Both the position numbers and the translations under genes were made by a program. From NCBI RefSeq assembly GCF_024519725.1, contig NZ_JALJRK010000001.1:175811-239810 (forward strand): 64,000 bases of DNA, in the 5' to 3' direction. The notes under the pieces are model-generated. The model had not been told where the DNA came from. It worked only from the letters and a program-made list of their open reading frames with translations, and ran no database searches. Positions 28,930 through 37,578 of the stretch are shown piece by piece. Source of the DNA: Microvirga sp. Mcv34 (lineage in GTDB: Bacteria; Pseudomonadota; Alphaproteobacteria; Rhizobiales; Beijerinckiaceae). Each line of letters starts with the position of its first letter. The first letter of the stretch is position 1.

Positions 28930-28957
28930 AAGGCGCGGGTATGAAAACCCGCGCCTT
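28930..28957 (+). promoter_or_regulatory. Perfect hairpin enclosing the nagZ start codon
   Basis: AAGGCGCGGGT (28930-28940) pairs perfectly with ACCCGCGCCTT (28947-28957). The 6-base loop, ATGAAA, is exactly the first two codons of nagZ. The nearest AGGAG lies at about 28920, outside the stem. The structure looks like an intrinsic terminator for the SPOR gene (followed by TATTG, a weak T run), but it must also affect nagZ translation. Function is inferred. Confidence 0.6.
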
Positions 28958-29960
28958 TATTGCTGGTTGCTCCGGCACTGAGCTCACCCCCGACGAGGCC
29001 GCTTTCTTCAAGGAGGCGGATCCCTGGGGATTCATCCTGTTCCGCCGCAACGTGGACAGTCCCGAGCAGGTGAGGGCGCTCTGCGCCGCCCTAAGGGATG
29101 CGGTCGGCCGGACCGATGCCCCGATTCTGATCGACCAGGAGGGCGGCCGAGTCCAGCGCCTGGGGCCGCCGCATTGGCCCAAATATCCATCCGGCCGCGC
29201 CTATGGCCGTCTCCATGCGAACGATCCGCTCGTCCGGCGGGAGATCGCCCGGCTCGGAGCCCGGCTGATCGCCCACGATCTCCGCTCGGTCGGCATCACG
29301 GTCGATTGCCTGCCGGTCCTGGACGTTCCCTCGCCGGGAGCCCACGACGTGATCGGGGACCGGGCCTACGGCCAGACGCCGAACCAGGTCGCGATCCTGG
29401 GCCGCGCCGCCGCCGAGGGCCTTCTGGCAGGCGGTGTGCTGCCCGTGGTCAAGCATATGCCGGGCCATGGCCGGGCCGGGGCCGACAGTCACCTGGCCCT
29501 GCCCGTGGTCGATGCCTCCCGCGAGGAGCTGGAGCGGCACGATTTCGCGCCTTTCCGCATGCTCACGGACATGCCCCTCGCCATGACGGCGCACGTGGTC
29601 TACACGGCCCTGGACCCGGACCGGCCCGCGACGACGTCCCCAGTGGTCATGCGGGAGATCATCCGCGGCCATATCGGCTATGACGGCCTGGTGATGACCG
29701 ACGACCTGTCGATGCGCGCCCTGTCCGGCTCGTTCCGCGACCGGACCGAGGCCGCCTTCTCGGCAGGATGCGACATGGCGCTTCACTGCAATGGCAGCAT
29801 GGAGGAGATGACCGCCGTCGCCGAGGCGACCCCCATCCTGGAAGGCGTCGCCCTGCGTCGTGCTAACGCTGCGTTAGCTCGCATCACCCATGATCCGGAG
29901 CCTCTGGATCCTGTGGATGCCCGGTCCAGGCTCGATTCTGCGCTTGCGATGATCGCCTAA
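28941..29960 (+). CDS. nagZ: Beta-N-acetylhexosaminidase NagZ (glycoside hydrolase family 3)
   Basis: 339 residues. Family 3 motifs are DQEGGRVQRLGPP, DCLPVLDV, KHMPGHGRAGADSHLALPVVD (catalytic His/Asp loop) and VMTDDLSMRAL with the nucleophile Asp. NagZ removes GlcNAc from anhydro-muropeptides during cytoplasmic peptidoglycan recycling. The start MKTRAFIAGCSGTELT matches the family, even though this ATG sits in the loop of an 11-bp hairpin. It follows the SPOR-domain gene and precedes scpAB. Confidence 0.95.
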   Translation: MKTRAFIAGCSGTELTPDEAAFFKEADPWGFILFRRNVDSPEQVRALCAALRDAVGRTDAPILIDQEGGRVQRLGPPHWPKYPSGRAYGRLHANDPLVRREIARLGARLIAHDLRSVGITVDCLPVLDVPSPGAHDVIGDRAYGQTPNQVAILGRAAAEGLLAGGVLPVVKHMPGHGRAGADSHLALPVVDASREELERHDFAPFRMLTDMPLAMTAHVVYTALDPDRPATTSPVVMREIIRGHIGYDGLVMTDDLSMRALSGSFRDRTEAAFSAGCDMALHCNGSMEEMTAVAEATPILEGVALRRANAALARITHDPEPLDPVDARSRLDSALAMIA

Positions 29961-29977
29961 AGCCCATGAAGCTCCTA

Positions 29978-30084
29978 GCGCATCGTGCGGAAAAGTGGAT
30001 CCGGTTTTCCGCACTCAACGATGCGCAAGTTAAGATGAGCATTGGATTGATCCCAAAAGTGCGTTCCACTTTTGGGTCCAATGC
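29978..30084. repeat. Two adjacent intergenic palindromes upstream of scpA
   Basis: The first is GCGCATCGTGCGGAAAA ... TTTTCCGC ... ACGATGCGC (29978-30026), a nested inverted repeat. The second is GCATTGGA ... CCCAAAAGT ... ACTTTTGGG ... TCCAATGC (30039-30084). This double-palindrome type is a common dispersed element in Hyphomicrobiales (from memory). It fills the gap between nagZ and scpA and would lie in an nagZ-scpA transcript. Confidence 0.75.
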
Positions 30085-30111
30085 TAAAACCCCATGAGTT
30101 GAGTACGGTCG

Positions 30112-30912
30112 ATGGCAAACCCTTTACCCTTCGAGGATGTCGAGCGCACGGAGCGGGCCGAGAGCGAGCCTGCCCTGTTCGTCGACGTGGACGGGTTCGA
30201 AGGGCCCCTCGACCTCCTGCTGGAACTCGCCCGGCGTCAGAAGGTGGACCTCCACCGAATCTCGATTCTGGCCCTTGCCGAGCAATACATCGCCTTCATC
30301 GAGGCCGCGCGCCGGATGCGTCTCGAGCTGGCGGCGGATTACCTGGTGATGGCGGCCTGGCTCGCCTATCTCAAGTCCCGCCTCCTGCTGCCCGAGCCGC
30401 CGAAGGGCGAGGAGCCGAGCGCCGAGGAGCTCGCGACGGCGCTTGCCCTGCGCCTGCGGCGCCTGGAGGCCATCCGCGAGGCCGCCAAGAAGATGGGCGA
30501 GCGCTCCTGGCTGGGCCGCGACGTCTTTGCCCGCGGCGCGCCCGAACCCGTGATCGTCCTCCGGGATTCCCGCTACGAGGCGAGCCTGTACGACCTTCTC
30601 AAGGCCTATGCCCAGCAGCGGCAGATCCAATTCAATGCTCGGGTGTCCCTGCACAAGCGGAACGTCTGGTCGCTCGTCGATGCCAGGGAAGCCCTGGAGC
30701 GTCTGGTTGGCCACTTGAACGATTGGGTGACACTCGACACCTATCTGATGGAATACATGGTCGAGCCTGCCATGCGACCGACGATCCTGGCTTCGGCTCT
30801 GTCCGCGACCCTGGAAATGGTGCGAGAGGGCAAGCTGACCGTCCGGCAGGACGAGGCCTTCGCCCCGGTTTGGGTCAAGCCCGTCGCCGACCCGGCCGAG
30901 GCAGGAGTTTGA
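30112..30912 (+). CDS. scpA: Segregation and condensation protein A
   Basis: 266 residues. The kleisin-type N-terminal region is typical: FEGPLDLLLELARRQKVDLHRISI and AADYLVMAAWLAYLKSRLLLP. The C-terminal winged-helix part ends near LTVRQDEAFAPVWV. ScpA bridges the SMC heads together with ScpB and compacts and separates sister chromosomes. It begins after a repeat-rich leader, and scpB starts five bases after its stop. The Shine-Dalgarno sequence is weak, only a GAG in TTGAGTACGG. Confidence 0.94.
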   Translation: MANPLPFEDVERTERAESEPALFVDVDGFEGPLDLLLELARRQKVDLHRISILALAEQYIAFIEAARRMRLELAADYLVMAAWLAYLKSRLLLPEPPKGEEPSAEELATALALRLRRLEAIREAAKKMGERSWLGRDVFARGAPEPVIVLRDSRYEASLYDLLKAYAQQRQIQFNARVSLHKRNVWSLVDAREALERLVGHLNDWVTLDTYLMEYMVEPAMRPTILASALSATLEMVREGKLTVRQDEAFAPVWVKPVADPAEAGV

Positions 30913-30917
30913 GCAAG

Positions 30918-31637
30918 ATGCAGCCCGACAAACAGGACGATGCGACTGAGATTAGGGAATCCGAGGGTCCGGACGTCAGCTATGTGCCCGATCACCGCGA
31001 GGCCATGCGGATCGCCGAAGCGCTTCTGTTCGCCGCGCCCGCGCCCCTGAGCGCCGAGGAGCTGAGCGGGCGCCTGCCGGAAGGCGCGGATGTGGAGAAG
31101 ATCCTCCAGGACCTGACCGAACTCTACGCCCCTCGGGGGGTGAATCTCGTTCGGGTAGCTGGAAAATGGACCTTCCGCACGGCCGGCGATCTGTCCTTTG
31201 TGCTCGCCCGCGACGTGGTCGAGCAGCGCAAGCTGTCCCGCGCCGCCATGGAGACCCTGGCGATCATTGCCTATCACCAGCCGGTGACCCGCGCCGAGAT
31301 TGAGGAGATCCGGGGCGTCGCCACCTCCAAGGGCACTGTCGATACTCTCTTGGAAACGGGCTGGATCCGCCTGAGGGGACGCCGGAAGGCACCCGGCCGC
31401 CCCGTGACCTACGGCACGACGCCGGGCTTCCTGGAGCATTTCGGCCTCGACGCCATCGAGGATCTACCGGGCCTCGAGGAACTCAAGGGGGCAGGGTTCA
31501 TCGAAGGCCGCGTGCCTTCGGACCTCTCGGTGCCGACACCCTCCGATGCGGATGCCCTGCGCGAGGACGAGGATCCGCTGGACGACGATCTGCTCCAGCC
31601 GCTCGACATGCACCAGACCGAGGTGGGCGAGGAATGA
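30918..31637 (+). CDS. scpB: Segregation and condensation protein B
   Basis: 239 residues with two winged-helix domains: EALLFAAPAPLSAEELSGRL in the first, and METLAIIAYHQPVTRAEIEE then GVATSKGTVDTLLETGWIR in the second. The C-terminal tail is acidic and low complexity. It binds ScpA and the SMC complex. ATG 30918 follows the scpA stop closely. The much longer open frame upstream is only the shadow of scpA. Its stop overlaps the next gene's start (ATGA). Confidence 0.94.
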   Translation: MQPDKQDDATEIRESEGPDVSYVPDHREAMRIAEALLFAAPAPLSAEELSGRLPEGADVEKILQDLTELYAPRGVNLVRVAGKWTFRTAGDLSFVLARDVVEQRKLSRAAMETLAIIAYHQPVTRAEIEEIRGVATSKGTVDTLLETGWIRLRGRRKAPGRPVTYGTTPGFLEHFGLDAIEDLPGLEELKGAGFIEGRVPSDLSVPTPSDADALREDEDPLDDDLLQPLDMHQTEVGEE

Positions 31638-32758
31638 CCGCAAGACCCGTCGGGTCCGCTCGCGACCTGTTTCGTCTGCCCCGCTGGGGCCAGCGCGGAA
31701 CGGCTGGGGCTTCGATCCCGGCCCAGCTGACCTTCGAGAACATCGTCCAGGCCTATGACAGCCAGCGCGCGCTCGACGGGGTGTCGCTGACTATCGAGCC
31801 GGGCGAGATCGTCTGCCTGCTTGGCCATTCCGGCTGCGGAAAGACCACCCTGCTGCGCATCGCCGCGGGGGTCGAAATGCCGACCTCCGGCCGGGTGCTG
31901 ATGGATGGGCGGGAAGCGAGCGGACTGAAGACCTTCCTGGAGCCGGAGCGGCGGGGCATCGGGCTGATGTTCCAGGACTACGCCCTGTTCCCGCACATGA
32001 CGATCCTCCAGAACATCATGTTCGGCCTCAAGGATCTGTCGGCCTCCGAAGCCGGCATCGCAGCGCGGCGCGCCTTGTCACGCGTCGGTCTCGAGCATTA
32101 CGCCAACGAGTATCCCCATACCCTGTCGGGCGGCGAGCAGCAGCGCGTGGCGCTGGCCCGTTCGATTGCGCCAAGGCCCGGCGTCCTGCTCATGGACGAG
32201 CCGTTCTCGAACCTCGACCGGCGTATGCGCGACGCGATCCGCGACGAGACTGTCGCAATCCTGAGAGAAACCGGCGCTACGACCATCGTCGTCACGCACG
32301 ATCCGGAGGAGGCGATGCGGATCGCCGACAGGATCGTGCTCATGCGGTCCGGCAAAATCATCCAGCAAGGCGAGGCGGAGGAGATCTATCGCCGCCCGGC
32401 GAACCTGTTCGCCGCCCGCTTCTTCTGCGACTTCAACGAGCTCGAAGGCGTGGTCCGCAACGGCCAGGTTTCCTGTCCGGTCGGAATCTTCCCGGCGCCG
32501 CATCTGGCGGATGGCCCGGCCATCGTCTGCGTACGGCCGCAAGGCCTGAAGCTCAAGCCGGCGGGCTTCTGCTTGCCGGGACGTGTGGTGTCTCGTCGCT
32601 TTCTCGGCGAGGTCGATCTGGTGCACATTGATGTGCAGGGGGTTGACCGCCCCTTGCAGGCCCGCGTTCACGATCCCGTTGGCGTGACCGAGGGACAGGA
32701 CGTGGGCATCGAGATCGCTACTAAGGATGTCCTTGTTTTCGCCGCCTCCGACGCATAG
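31634..32758 (+). CDS. ABC transporter ATP-binding protein (FbpC/PotA-like, orphan)
   Basis: A 374-residue ATPase. Walker A is GHSGCGKTTLL, the Q-loop region is LMFQDYALFPHMTILQN, the signature is LSGGEQQRVALARSI, Walker B is VLLMDEPFSNLD and the switch His is in VVTHDPEEAM. A C-terminal regulatory OB/TOBE-like domain (about 270-374) resembles that of ferric-iron, thiamine or polyamine importers. About 30 N-terminal residues precede the ATPase core. No permease or binding-protein gene lies nearby. It is tied to scpB by an ATGA overlap and followed by tatA. Its partner and substrate are unknown. Confidence 0.9.
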   Translation: MTARPVGSARDLFRLPRWGQRGTAGASIPAQLTFENIVQAYDSQRALDGVSLTIEPGEIVCLLGHSGCGKTTLLRIAAGVEMPTSGRVLMDGREASGLKTFLEPERRGIGLMFQDYALFPHMTILQNIMFGLKDLSASEAGIAARRALSRVGLEHYANEYPHTLSGGEQQRVALARSIAPRPGVLLMDEPFSNLDRRMRDAIRDETVAILRETGATTIVVTHDPEEAMRIADRIVLMRSGKIIQQGEAEEIYRRPANLFAARFFCDFNELEGVVRNGQVSCPVGIFPAPHLADGPAIVCVRPQGLKLKPAGFCLPGRVVSRRFLGEVDLVHIDVQGVDRPLQARVHDPVGVTEGQDVGIEIATKDVLVFAASDA

Positions 32759-32815
32759 GTTGGCGGCGAGTTCATATCGAGAAGCCGCGCCTCGCGGGGC
32801 GCAGGAGGAATTGCC

Positions 32816-33058
32816 ATGGGTGGCACGAGTATTTGGCACTGGATCGTCGTCGGTCTGATCGTCGTCCTTCTGTTCGGACGCGGCAAGATCTCCGACATGA
32901 TGGGTGACGTCGCGAAGGGCATCAAAGCCTTCAAGAAGGGCATGTCCGAGGACGATGCGCCGGCAAAGCCGGTGCAGCCGTCCGAGCCGGTTCGCACCCT
33001 CGACCATCAGGCGGGCGCTCCCACGAGCACCGCGACGACGGACCACAAGGTCGGCTAA
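32816..33058 (+). CDS. tatA: Sec-independent protein translocase TatA
   Basis: 80 residues: one N-terminal transmembrane helix ([20 protein letters not shown]), the FGRGKI hinge, an amphipathic helix ([16 protein letters not shown]), and an acidic, flexible tail. It forms the protein-conducting multimer of the twin-arginine pathway. A strong AGGAGG site precedes ATG 32816. tatB and tatC follow in order. Confidence 0.95.
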   Translation: MGGTSIWHWIVVGLIVVLLFGRGKISDMMGDVAKGIKAFKKGMSEDDAPAKPVQPSEPVRTLDHQAGAPTSTATTDHKVG

Positions 33059-33069
33059 GCTTCGTGCGC

Positions 33070-33087
33070 CGCCGCTCCGGAGCGGCG
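33070..33087. promoter_or_regulatory. 18-base perfect palindrome between tatA and tatB
   Basis: CGCCGCTCCGGAGCGGCG reads the same on both strands and would form a strong hairpin in the tat transcript. There is no T run after it, so it is more likely an RNA stability or processing element that lets TatA be made in excess. That role is inference. Confidence 0.5.
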
Positions 33088-33132
33088 TGTCAGTACGCGT
33101 GAGTACCTAAGAGGCAGGTTCGAGGCCACGTC

Positions 33133-33738
33133 ATGTTAGACATGAGCTGGGGTGAGGTCATGGTGATCGGCGCCGTCGCGCTGATCGTGATCGGCCCGAA
33201 GGATCTGCCGAAGGCGCTGCGGACGGTCGGGCAGGTGACGGGGAAGCTTCGCCGCATGGCGGCGGAGTTCCAGGGGCAGTTCAACGAGGCCATGCGCGAG
33301 GCCGAGCTCGACGACGTCAAGAAGCAGCTCCAGGGGATGAACGATTCCGTCTCCTCCTTGGGCAATGCGAGCTTCAACCCGATCCAGACGATCAGGGACG
33401 AGCTCAAGACCTCGATCGAAACGCCCGTGACGGGTGCAGCGAAGGTTCCCGAGACCGAGACTGGGCTGGATGTCCCGGCCGTGACCTCCGAACAGGCCAG
33501 TTCTGAGCCGGCGGCGCCTGCAAAGGACGCCTCCGATGCCTCGGTCCAGGCTGTGGTGGAAGGGCGCGAGCCCGCTCCCAATGATCCCCTGATCGATCTG
33601 CCGCCTCCGCCGAGCGTCGATCCGGCCACGGAAATCGCCGAATCCCTGCGGCGGGAGGCGGAGTACGAGGCCCAGCAGGCTGCCCTCGCCGAGCAACTTT
33701 CAGAAAAACCAGAAAAATCGGACGCAAAAGCTGGATGA
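33133..33738 (+). CDS. tatB: Sec-independent protein translocase TatB
   Basis: 201 residues. The N-terminal helix [20 protein letters not shown] is followed by [14 protein letters not shown], the TatB hinge and amphipathic helix. A coiled stretch and a long Ala/Pro/Glu-rich tail complete it. TatB receives twin-arginine signal peptides together with TatC. Its stop overlaps the tatC start. Confidence 0.94.
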   Translation: MLDMSWGEVMVIGAVALIVIGPKDLPKALRTVGQVTGKLRRMAAEFQGQFNEAMREAELDDVKKQLQGMNDSVSSLGNASFNPIQTIRDELKTSIETPVTGAAKVPETETGLDVPAVTSEQASSEPAAPAKDASDASVQAVVEGREPAPNDPLIDLPPPPSVDPATEIAESLRREAEYEAQQAALAEQLSEKPEKSDAKAG

Positions 33739-34538
33739 CCACCGCCGCTGAAGACGATGAGGTCGAAGCTTCGCGCGCGCCTCTGATCGAACACCTGACC
33801 GAACTGCGCTCACGCCTGATCAAGGCGCTGGCTGCGTTCGTAATCATGTTTTTCCTCTGCTTCGCCGCCGCGAAGTACATCTACAACGCGCTTGTCTGGC
33901 CCTACGTCCTCGCGGTCGGCTCGCCGGAGAAGGCACACCTCGTCTATACGCATGGCCTGGAATATCTGTTCACGCAGATCCAGGTCGCGGCCTTCGGCGC
34001 GGGCTTCCTGGCTTTTCCGGTCATCGCCATGCAGATCTACAAGTTCGTCGCGCCGGGCCTCTACAAGAACGAGCGCCGGGCCTTCGTGCCCTATCTCATC
34101 GCGACGCCGGTCCTTTTCATCATAGGCGCGGCGTGCGTCTACTTCATCGCCATGCCGCTCCTCATGCGCTTCTCTGTGGGCATGCAGCAACTGGCGACGG
34201 ACAATGCGCCGGCCATCGAGTTCCTGCCGAAGGTTAGCGAGTACCTGTCGCTGATCATGACGCTGATCTTCGCCTTCGGCATCTGCTTCCAGCTGCCGGT
34301 CATCCTGACCCTGCTGGCCCGCGCCGGGATCATCGACGCACAGTTCCTGAAGGACAAGCGTCGCTATGCGATCGTTTTCGTCTTCGTCCTCGCCGCGGTT
34401 CTTACACCGCCGGACGTGATCAGCCAGTTCGCCCTTGCGATCCCCACCTTGCTTCTTTACGAGGCATCCATCTTCTCTGTGACCATGGTCGAGAAGAAGC
34501 GTGCGGAAGCCGAGGCCGCGCGCGCGGCGGAGGAGTAG
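33735..34538 (+). CDS. tatC: Sec-independent protein translocase TatC
   Basis: 267 residues with six transmembrane helices. Conserved elements include [17 protein letters not shown] at the N-terminus, where the twin-arginine signal docks, [20 protein letters not shown], and [20 protein letters not shown]. It starts at ATG 33735 within the tatB stop. It is the core receptor of the Tat translocase. Confidence 0.96.
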   Translation: MTTAAEDDEVEASRAPLIEHLTELRSRLIKALAAFVIMFFLCFAAAKYIYNALVWPYVLAVGSPEKAHLVYTHGLEYLFTQIQVAAFGAGFLAFPVIAMQIYKFVAPGLYKNERRAFVPYLIATPVLFIIGAACVYFIAMPLLMRFSVGMQQLATDNAPAIEFLPKVSEYLSLIMTLIFAFGICFQLPVILTLLARAGIIDAQFLKDKRRYAIVFVFVLAAVLTPPDVISQFALAIPTLLLYEASIFSVTMVEKKRAEAEAARAAEE

Positions 34539-34639
34539 AGGCCGAAAGGACTCCACATCGGCCGCCATCCTCGGCATAAGTTGAAGGGGCGGCCACGTCG
34601 AAAATGACAGGGCCGCTCGACGAAGCAGGTCCTCATCCC

Positions 34640-36001
34640 ATGCACGACATCCGTTCCATCCGCGAGAATCCCGCGGCTTTCGACCAAGGCCTCCGGAACC
34701 GGGGCATGGAGCCCCTGTCCGCGCAGCTGATCGCCCTCGACGATTCCCGGAAGGCCGCGGTTTCCGCCCTGCAAGCGGCCACTGAGCGCCGCAATGCCCT
34801 GTCCAAGGAAATCGGCCAGGCCAAGGCCAAGAAGGACGAGGCCCGGGCCCAGGAACTGATGGCCGAGGTCGCCCGCATCAAGGAGACGATGCCGGAACTG
34901 GAGGAGGGCGAGCGCGCCGCCGAGAAGGCGCTGTTCGCGTCTCTTGCCGCCATTCCCAACATCCCGAAGGAGGATGTGCCGGTCGGGGCCGACGAGCACG
35001 GCAACGTGGAACGCCACCGCTTCGGCACGCCCCCGACCCTGAACAGCGCCAAGCAGCATTTCGAGATCGGCGAGGCTCTCGGCCTGATGGATTTCGAAAC
35101 GGCCGCCAAGCTCTCCGGCTCGCGCTTCGTCGTCCTGAAGGGCGGCCTGGCGCGCCTGGAGCGCGCCCTCGGCCAGTTCATGATCGATCTCCACACCAAC
35201 GAGCACGGCTACACGGAAGTGAACCCGCCGCTGCTGGTGCGGGACGACGCCATGTTCGGAACGGCGCAGCTCCCGAAGTTCGAGGACGACCAGTTCTGGG
35301 CCTTTCCCGGCAACTCGCTCGAGCAGATCATGGCCGCCGCGCTCGAAGGTCAGCCGAGCGATGCGATCGCGAAGCTGGTCAAGGATACGCGCTACGGCAT
35401 GATCCCGACGGCCGAGGTCACGCTCACCAATCTCGTGCGCGAGCAGATCCTCTCCGAGGACGAACTGCCCCTGCGCTTCACCGCGCTCACCCCGAGCTTC
35501 CGCGCCGAGGCGGGGTCCGCCGGACGCGACACGCGCGGCATGATCCGCCAGCACCAGTTCGTGAAATGCGAGCTCGTCTCGATCACGACGCCCGAGACCT
35601 CCGCAGATGAGCACGAGCGCATGCTCACCAGCGCCGAGAACGTGCTGAGGAAACTCGAGCTGCCGTTCCGCACCATGACGCTCTGCACGGGCGACATGGG
35701 CTTCTCCTCGACCAAGACCTACGACATCGAGGTCTGGTTGCCGGGGCAGGGGATGTACCGCGAGATTTCGAGCTGCTCGGTCTGCTCCGATTTCCAGGCG
35801 CGGCGTATGAATGCCCGCTACCGCGCGACCGGCGAGAAGCAGCCTCGTTTCGTGCATACGCTCAACGGCTCCGGCCTCGCGGTCGGGCGGACGCTCGTGG
35901 CTGTTCTGGAGAACTACCAGAACGAGGACGGCAGCGTCACGGTCCCGTCGGCGCTCCAGCCCTATATGGGCGGGATCACCCGCATCGAACGTCAGGCCTG
36001 A
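34640..36001 (+). CDS. serS: Serine--tRNA ligase
   Basis: 453 residues. The N-terminal tRNA-binding coiled coil (about 30-110) is followed by a class II catalytic core. Motif 2 is [20 protein letters not shown], and motif 3 includes [19 protein letters not shown]. It charges tRNA-Ser and tRNA-Sec-like substrates. The upstream in-frame codon at 34604 is not used here, because [11 protein letters not shown] is the standard start. surE begins one base after the stop. Confidence 0.96.
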   Translation: MHDIRSIRENPAAFDQGLRNRGMEPLSAQLIALDDSRKAAVSALQAATERRNALSKEIGQAKAKKDEARAQELMAEVARIKETMPELEEGERAAEKALFASLAAIPNIPKEDVPVGADEHGNVERHRFGTPPTLNSAKQHFEIGEALGLMDFETAAKLSGSRFVVLKGGLARLERALGQFMIDLHTNEHGYTEVNPPLLVRDDAMFGTAQLPKFEDDQFWAFPGNSLEQIMAAALEGQPSDAIAKLVKDTRYGMIPTAEVTLTNLVREQILSEDELPLRFTALTPSFRAEAGSAGRDTRGMIRQHQFVKCELVSITTPETSADEHERMLTSAENVLRKLELPFRTMTLCTGDMGFSSTKTYDIEVWLPGQGMYREISSCSVCSDFQARRMNARYRATGEKQPRFVHTLNGSGLAVGRTLVAVLENYQNEDGSVTVPSALQPYMGGITRIERQA

Positions 36002-36002
36002 C

Positions 36003-36767
36003 ATGCGCATTCTCTGCACCAACGACGACGGCATCCATGCCCCGGGCCTGAAGGCCCTGGAGGCCATCGCCCGCAACCTGTCGGATGATGTCTGGGTCGT
36101 CGCGCCCGAGACCGATCAGAGCGGCGTGGCCCATTCGCTCTCGCTCAATGATCCCTTGCGCCTGCGCGAGGTGTCGAGCCGGCACTTCGCCGTGAAAGGC
36201 ACGCCGACCGATTGCGTGATTATGGGCGTGCGACACCTCATGCGGGATGCGCGACCGGATCTCGTGCTCTCCGGGGTCAACAGGGGCCAGAACGTGGCCG
36301 AGGACGTGACCTATTCCGGAACCGTGGCCGGCGCCATTGAGGGCACGATCCTCGGCATCCCGTCCATCGCGCTCTCGCAGGCCTACGGGCCGGGCACGCG
36401 CAACGCGCCGCGCTGGCAATGCGCCGAGCATCATGGCCCCAAGGTGGTGCGCAGGATCCTCGAGGCAGGCGTCGACAAGGGTATCCTGGTCAACGTCAAT
36501 TTTCCCGATTGCGAGCCAGGGGATGTCGAGGGGACGGCTCTCGTCAACCAGGGGCAGCGCACGCAGGAGCTGCTCCGTCTCGACGAGCGCCAGGACGGGC
36601 GGGGCAATCCCTATTTCTGGATTGCCTTCGAGCGCCGTCCCTTCACGCCCGGTAACGGCACGGACCTGTGGGCCATCGCGAACCGGCGCATCGCCGTCAC
36701 GCCGCTCCGCATCGACATGACGGACGAGCCAACTCTGACGCGTTACGCGCAGGCCTTCGGCGGATGA
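36003..36767 (+). CDS. surE: 5'-nucleotidase SurE
   Basis: A 254-residue metal-dependent nucleotidase that dephosphorylates nucleoside monophosphates and is often linked to stationary-phase survival. The metal site is in MRILCTNDDGIHAPGL, with VAPETDQSGVAHSLSL and VLSGVNRGQNVAEDVTYSG as family motifs. It lies in the conserved serS-surE-pcm-nlpD order. The start at ATG 36003 is one base after the serS stop. Confidence 0.95.
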   Translation: MRILCTNDDGIHAPGLKALEAIARNLSDDVWVVAPETDQSGVAHSLSLNDPLRLREVSSRHFAVKGTPTDCVIMGVRHLMRDARPDLVLSGVNRGQNVAEDVTYSGTVAGAIEGTILGIPSIALSQAYGPGTRNAPRWQCAEHHGPKVVRRILEAGVDKGILVNVNFPDCEPGDVEGTALVNQGQRTQELLRLDERQDGRGNPYFWIAFERRPFTPGNGTDLWAIANRRIAVTPLRIDMTDEPTLTRYAQAFGG

Positions 36768-36780
36768 ACGGGCGGGCGCG

Positions 36781-37464
36781 ATGAGCCAGGACATGCCTTT
36801 CATGCCGGAAGCGGACCTCCGCGATGAGCAGGAGGCAATCGGCGCCGCGTCCTTCATCCTGTCCCTGCGTGCCAAGGGTATTCGCGACACGGCGCTTCTG
36901 CGCGCTATGGAGCTGGTGCCGCGCGAGATCTTCGCGCCGCGGCGCTTCACCGACCTCGCCCGCACGGATGTGGCGCTCCCGCTGCCCTGCGGGCAGACGA
37001 TGACAGGCCCCGCAACGGTGGCCGCCATGCTGCTGTCGCTGGGCGTCCAGCCGGGGCAGCGCGTTCTGGAGGTCGGCACCGGAAGCGGTTACGTGACCGC
37101 TTTGCTGGCAAGGCTCGGCGCTGAGGTCACGAGCGTCGAGCGGTTCAACACGCTGGCGGAAAGCGCCGCGCAGCATCTCAAGATCATTGATGCGGGGAAG
37201 GTCCGCCTGGAAGTGGGCGATGGCCTGGCCCAGCGAGTGCGCGACCGGTTCGACCGCATCCTGCTCAACGGGGCTTGCGCCGAAATTCCGGAGACCGTGA
37301 CGAGCCTGCTCGGACCGGGGAGCCGTCTGGTCGGGGCGGTCACCATCGAGGGCGTGCCGCACCTCGTGCGGATCGAGCGCAACGCCGAGGGTGAACTGGC
37401 GCAAACGGTCGGCGCGGCCTTGCGCCTTTCGCCCCTCGTCACCGGGATTGCGGCCACACTCTGA
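36781..37464 (+). CDS. pcm: Protein-L-isoaspartate O-methyltransferase
   Basis: 227 residues. The SAM-binding motif is VLEVGTGSGYVTALLARLG, preceded by LPLPCGQTMTGPATVAAMLL, where PIMT enzymes usually have GQ-T-S-P. It methylates L-isoaspartyl residues so that damaged proteins can be repaired. The usual PIMT motif 'GQTIS' reads GQTMTG here, a mild difference. It is separated from surE by 13 bases. Confidence 0.92.
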   Translation: MSQDMPFMPEADLRDEQEAIGAASFILSLRAKGIRDTALLRAMELVPREIFAPRRFTDLARTDVALPLPCGQTMTGPATVAAMLLSLGVQPGQRVLEVGTGSGYVTALLARLGAEVTSVERFNTLAESAAQHLKIIDAGKVRLEVGDGLAQRVRDRFDRILLNGACAEIPETVTSLLGPGSRLVGAVTIEGVPHLVRIERNAEGELAQTVGAALRLSPLVTGIAATL

Positions 37465-37578
37465 CCCAATTGAAATATTTTCGGACAGGGTTACGACAAT
37501 CCGCCTAGCGTCAACCGTTGCTTAACCTGAACAGGCTTTTAATGGCTCCATCGAGTTGCGTTCGGTTGGGGTTGAGTG

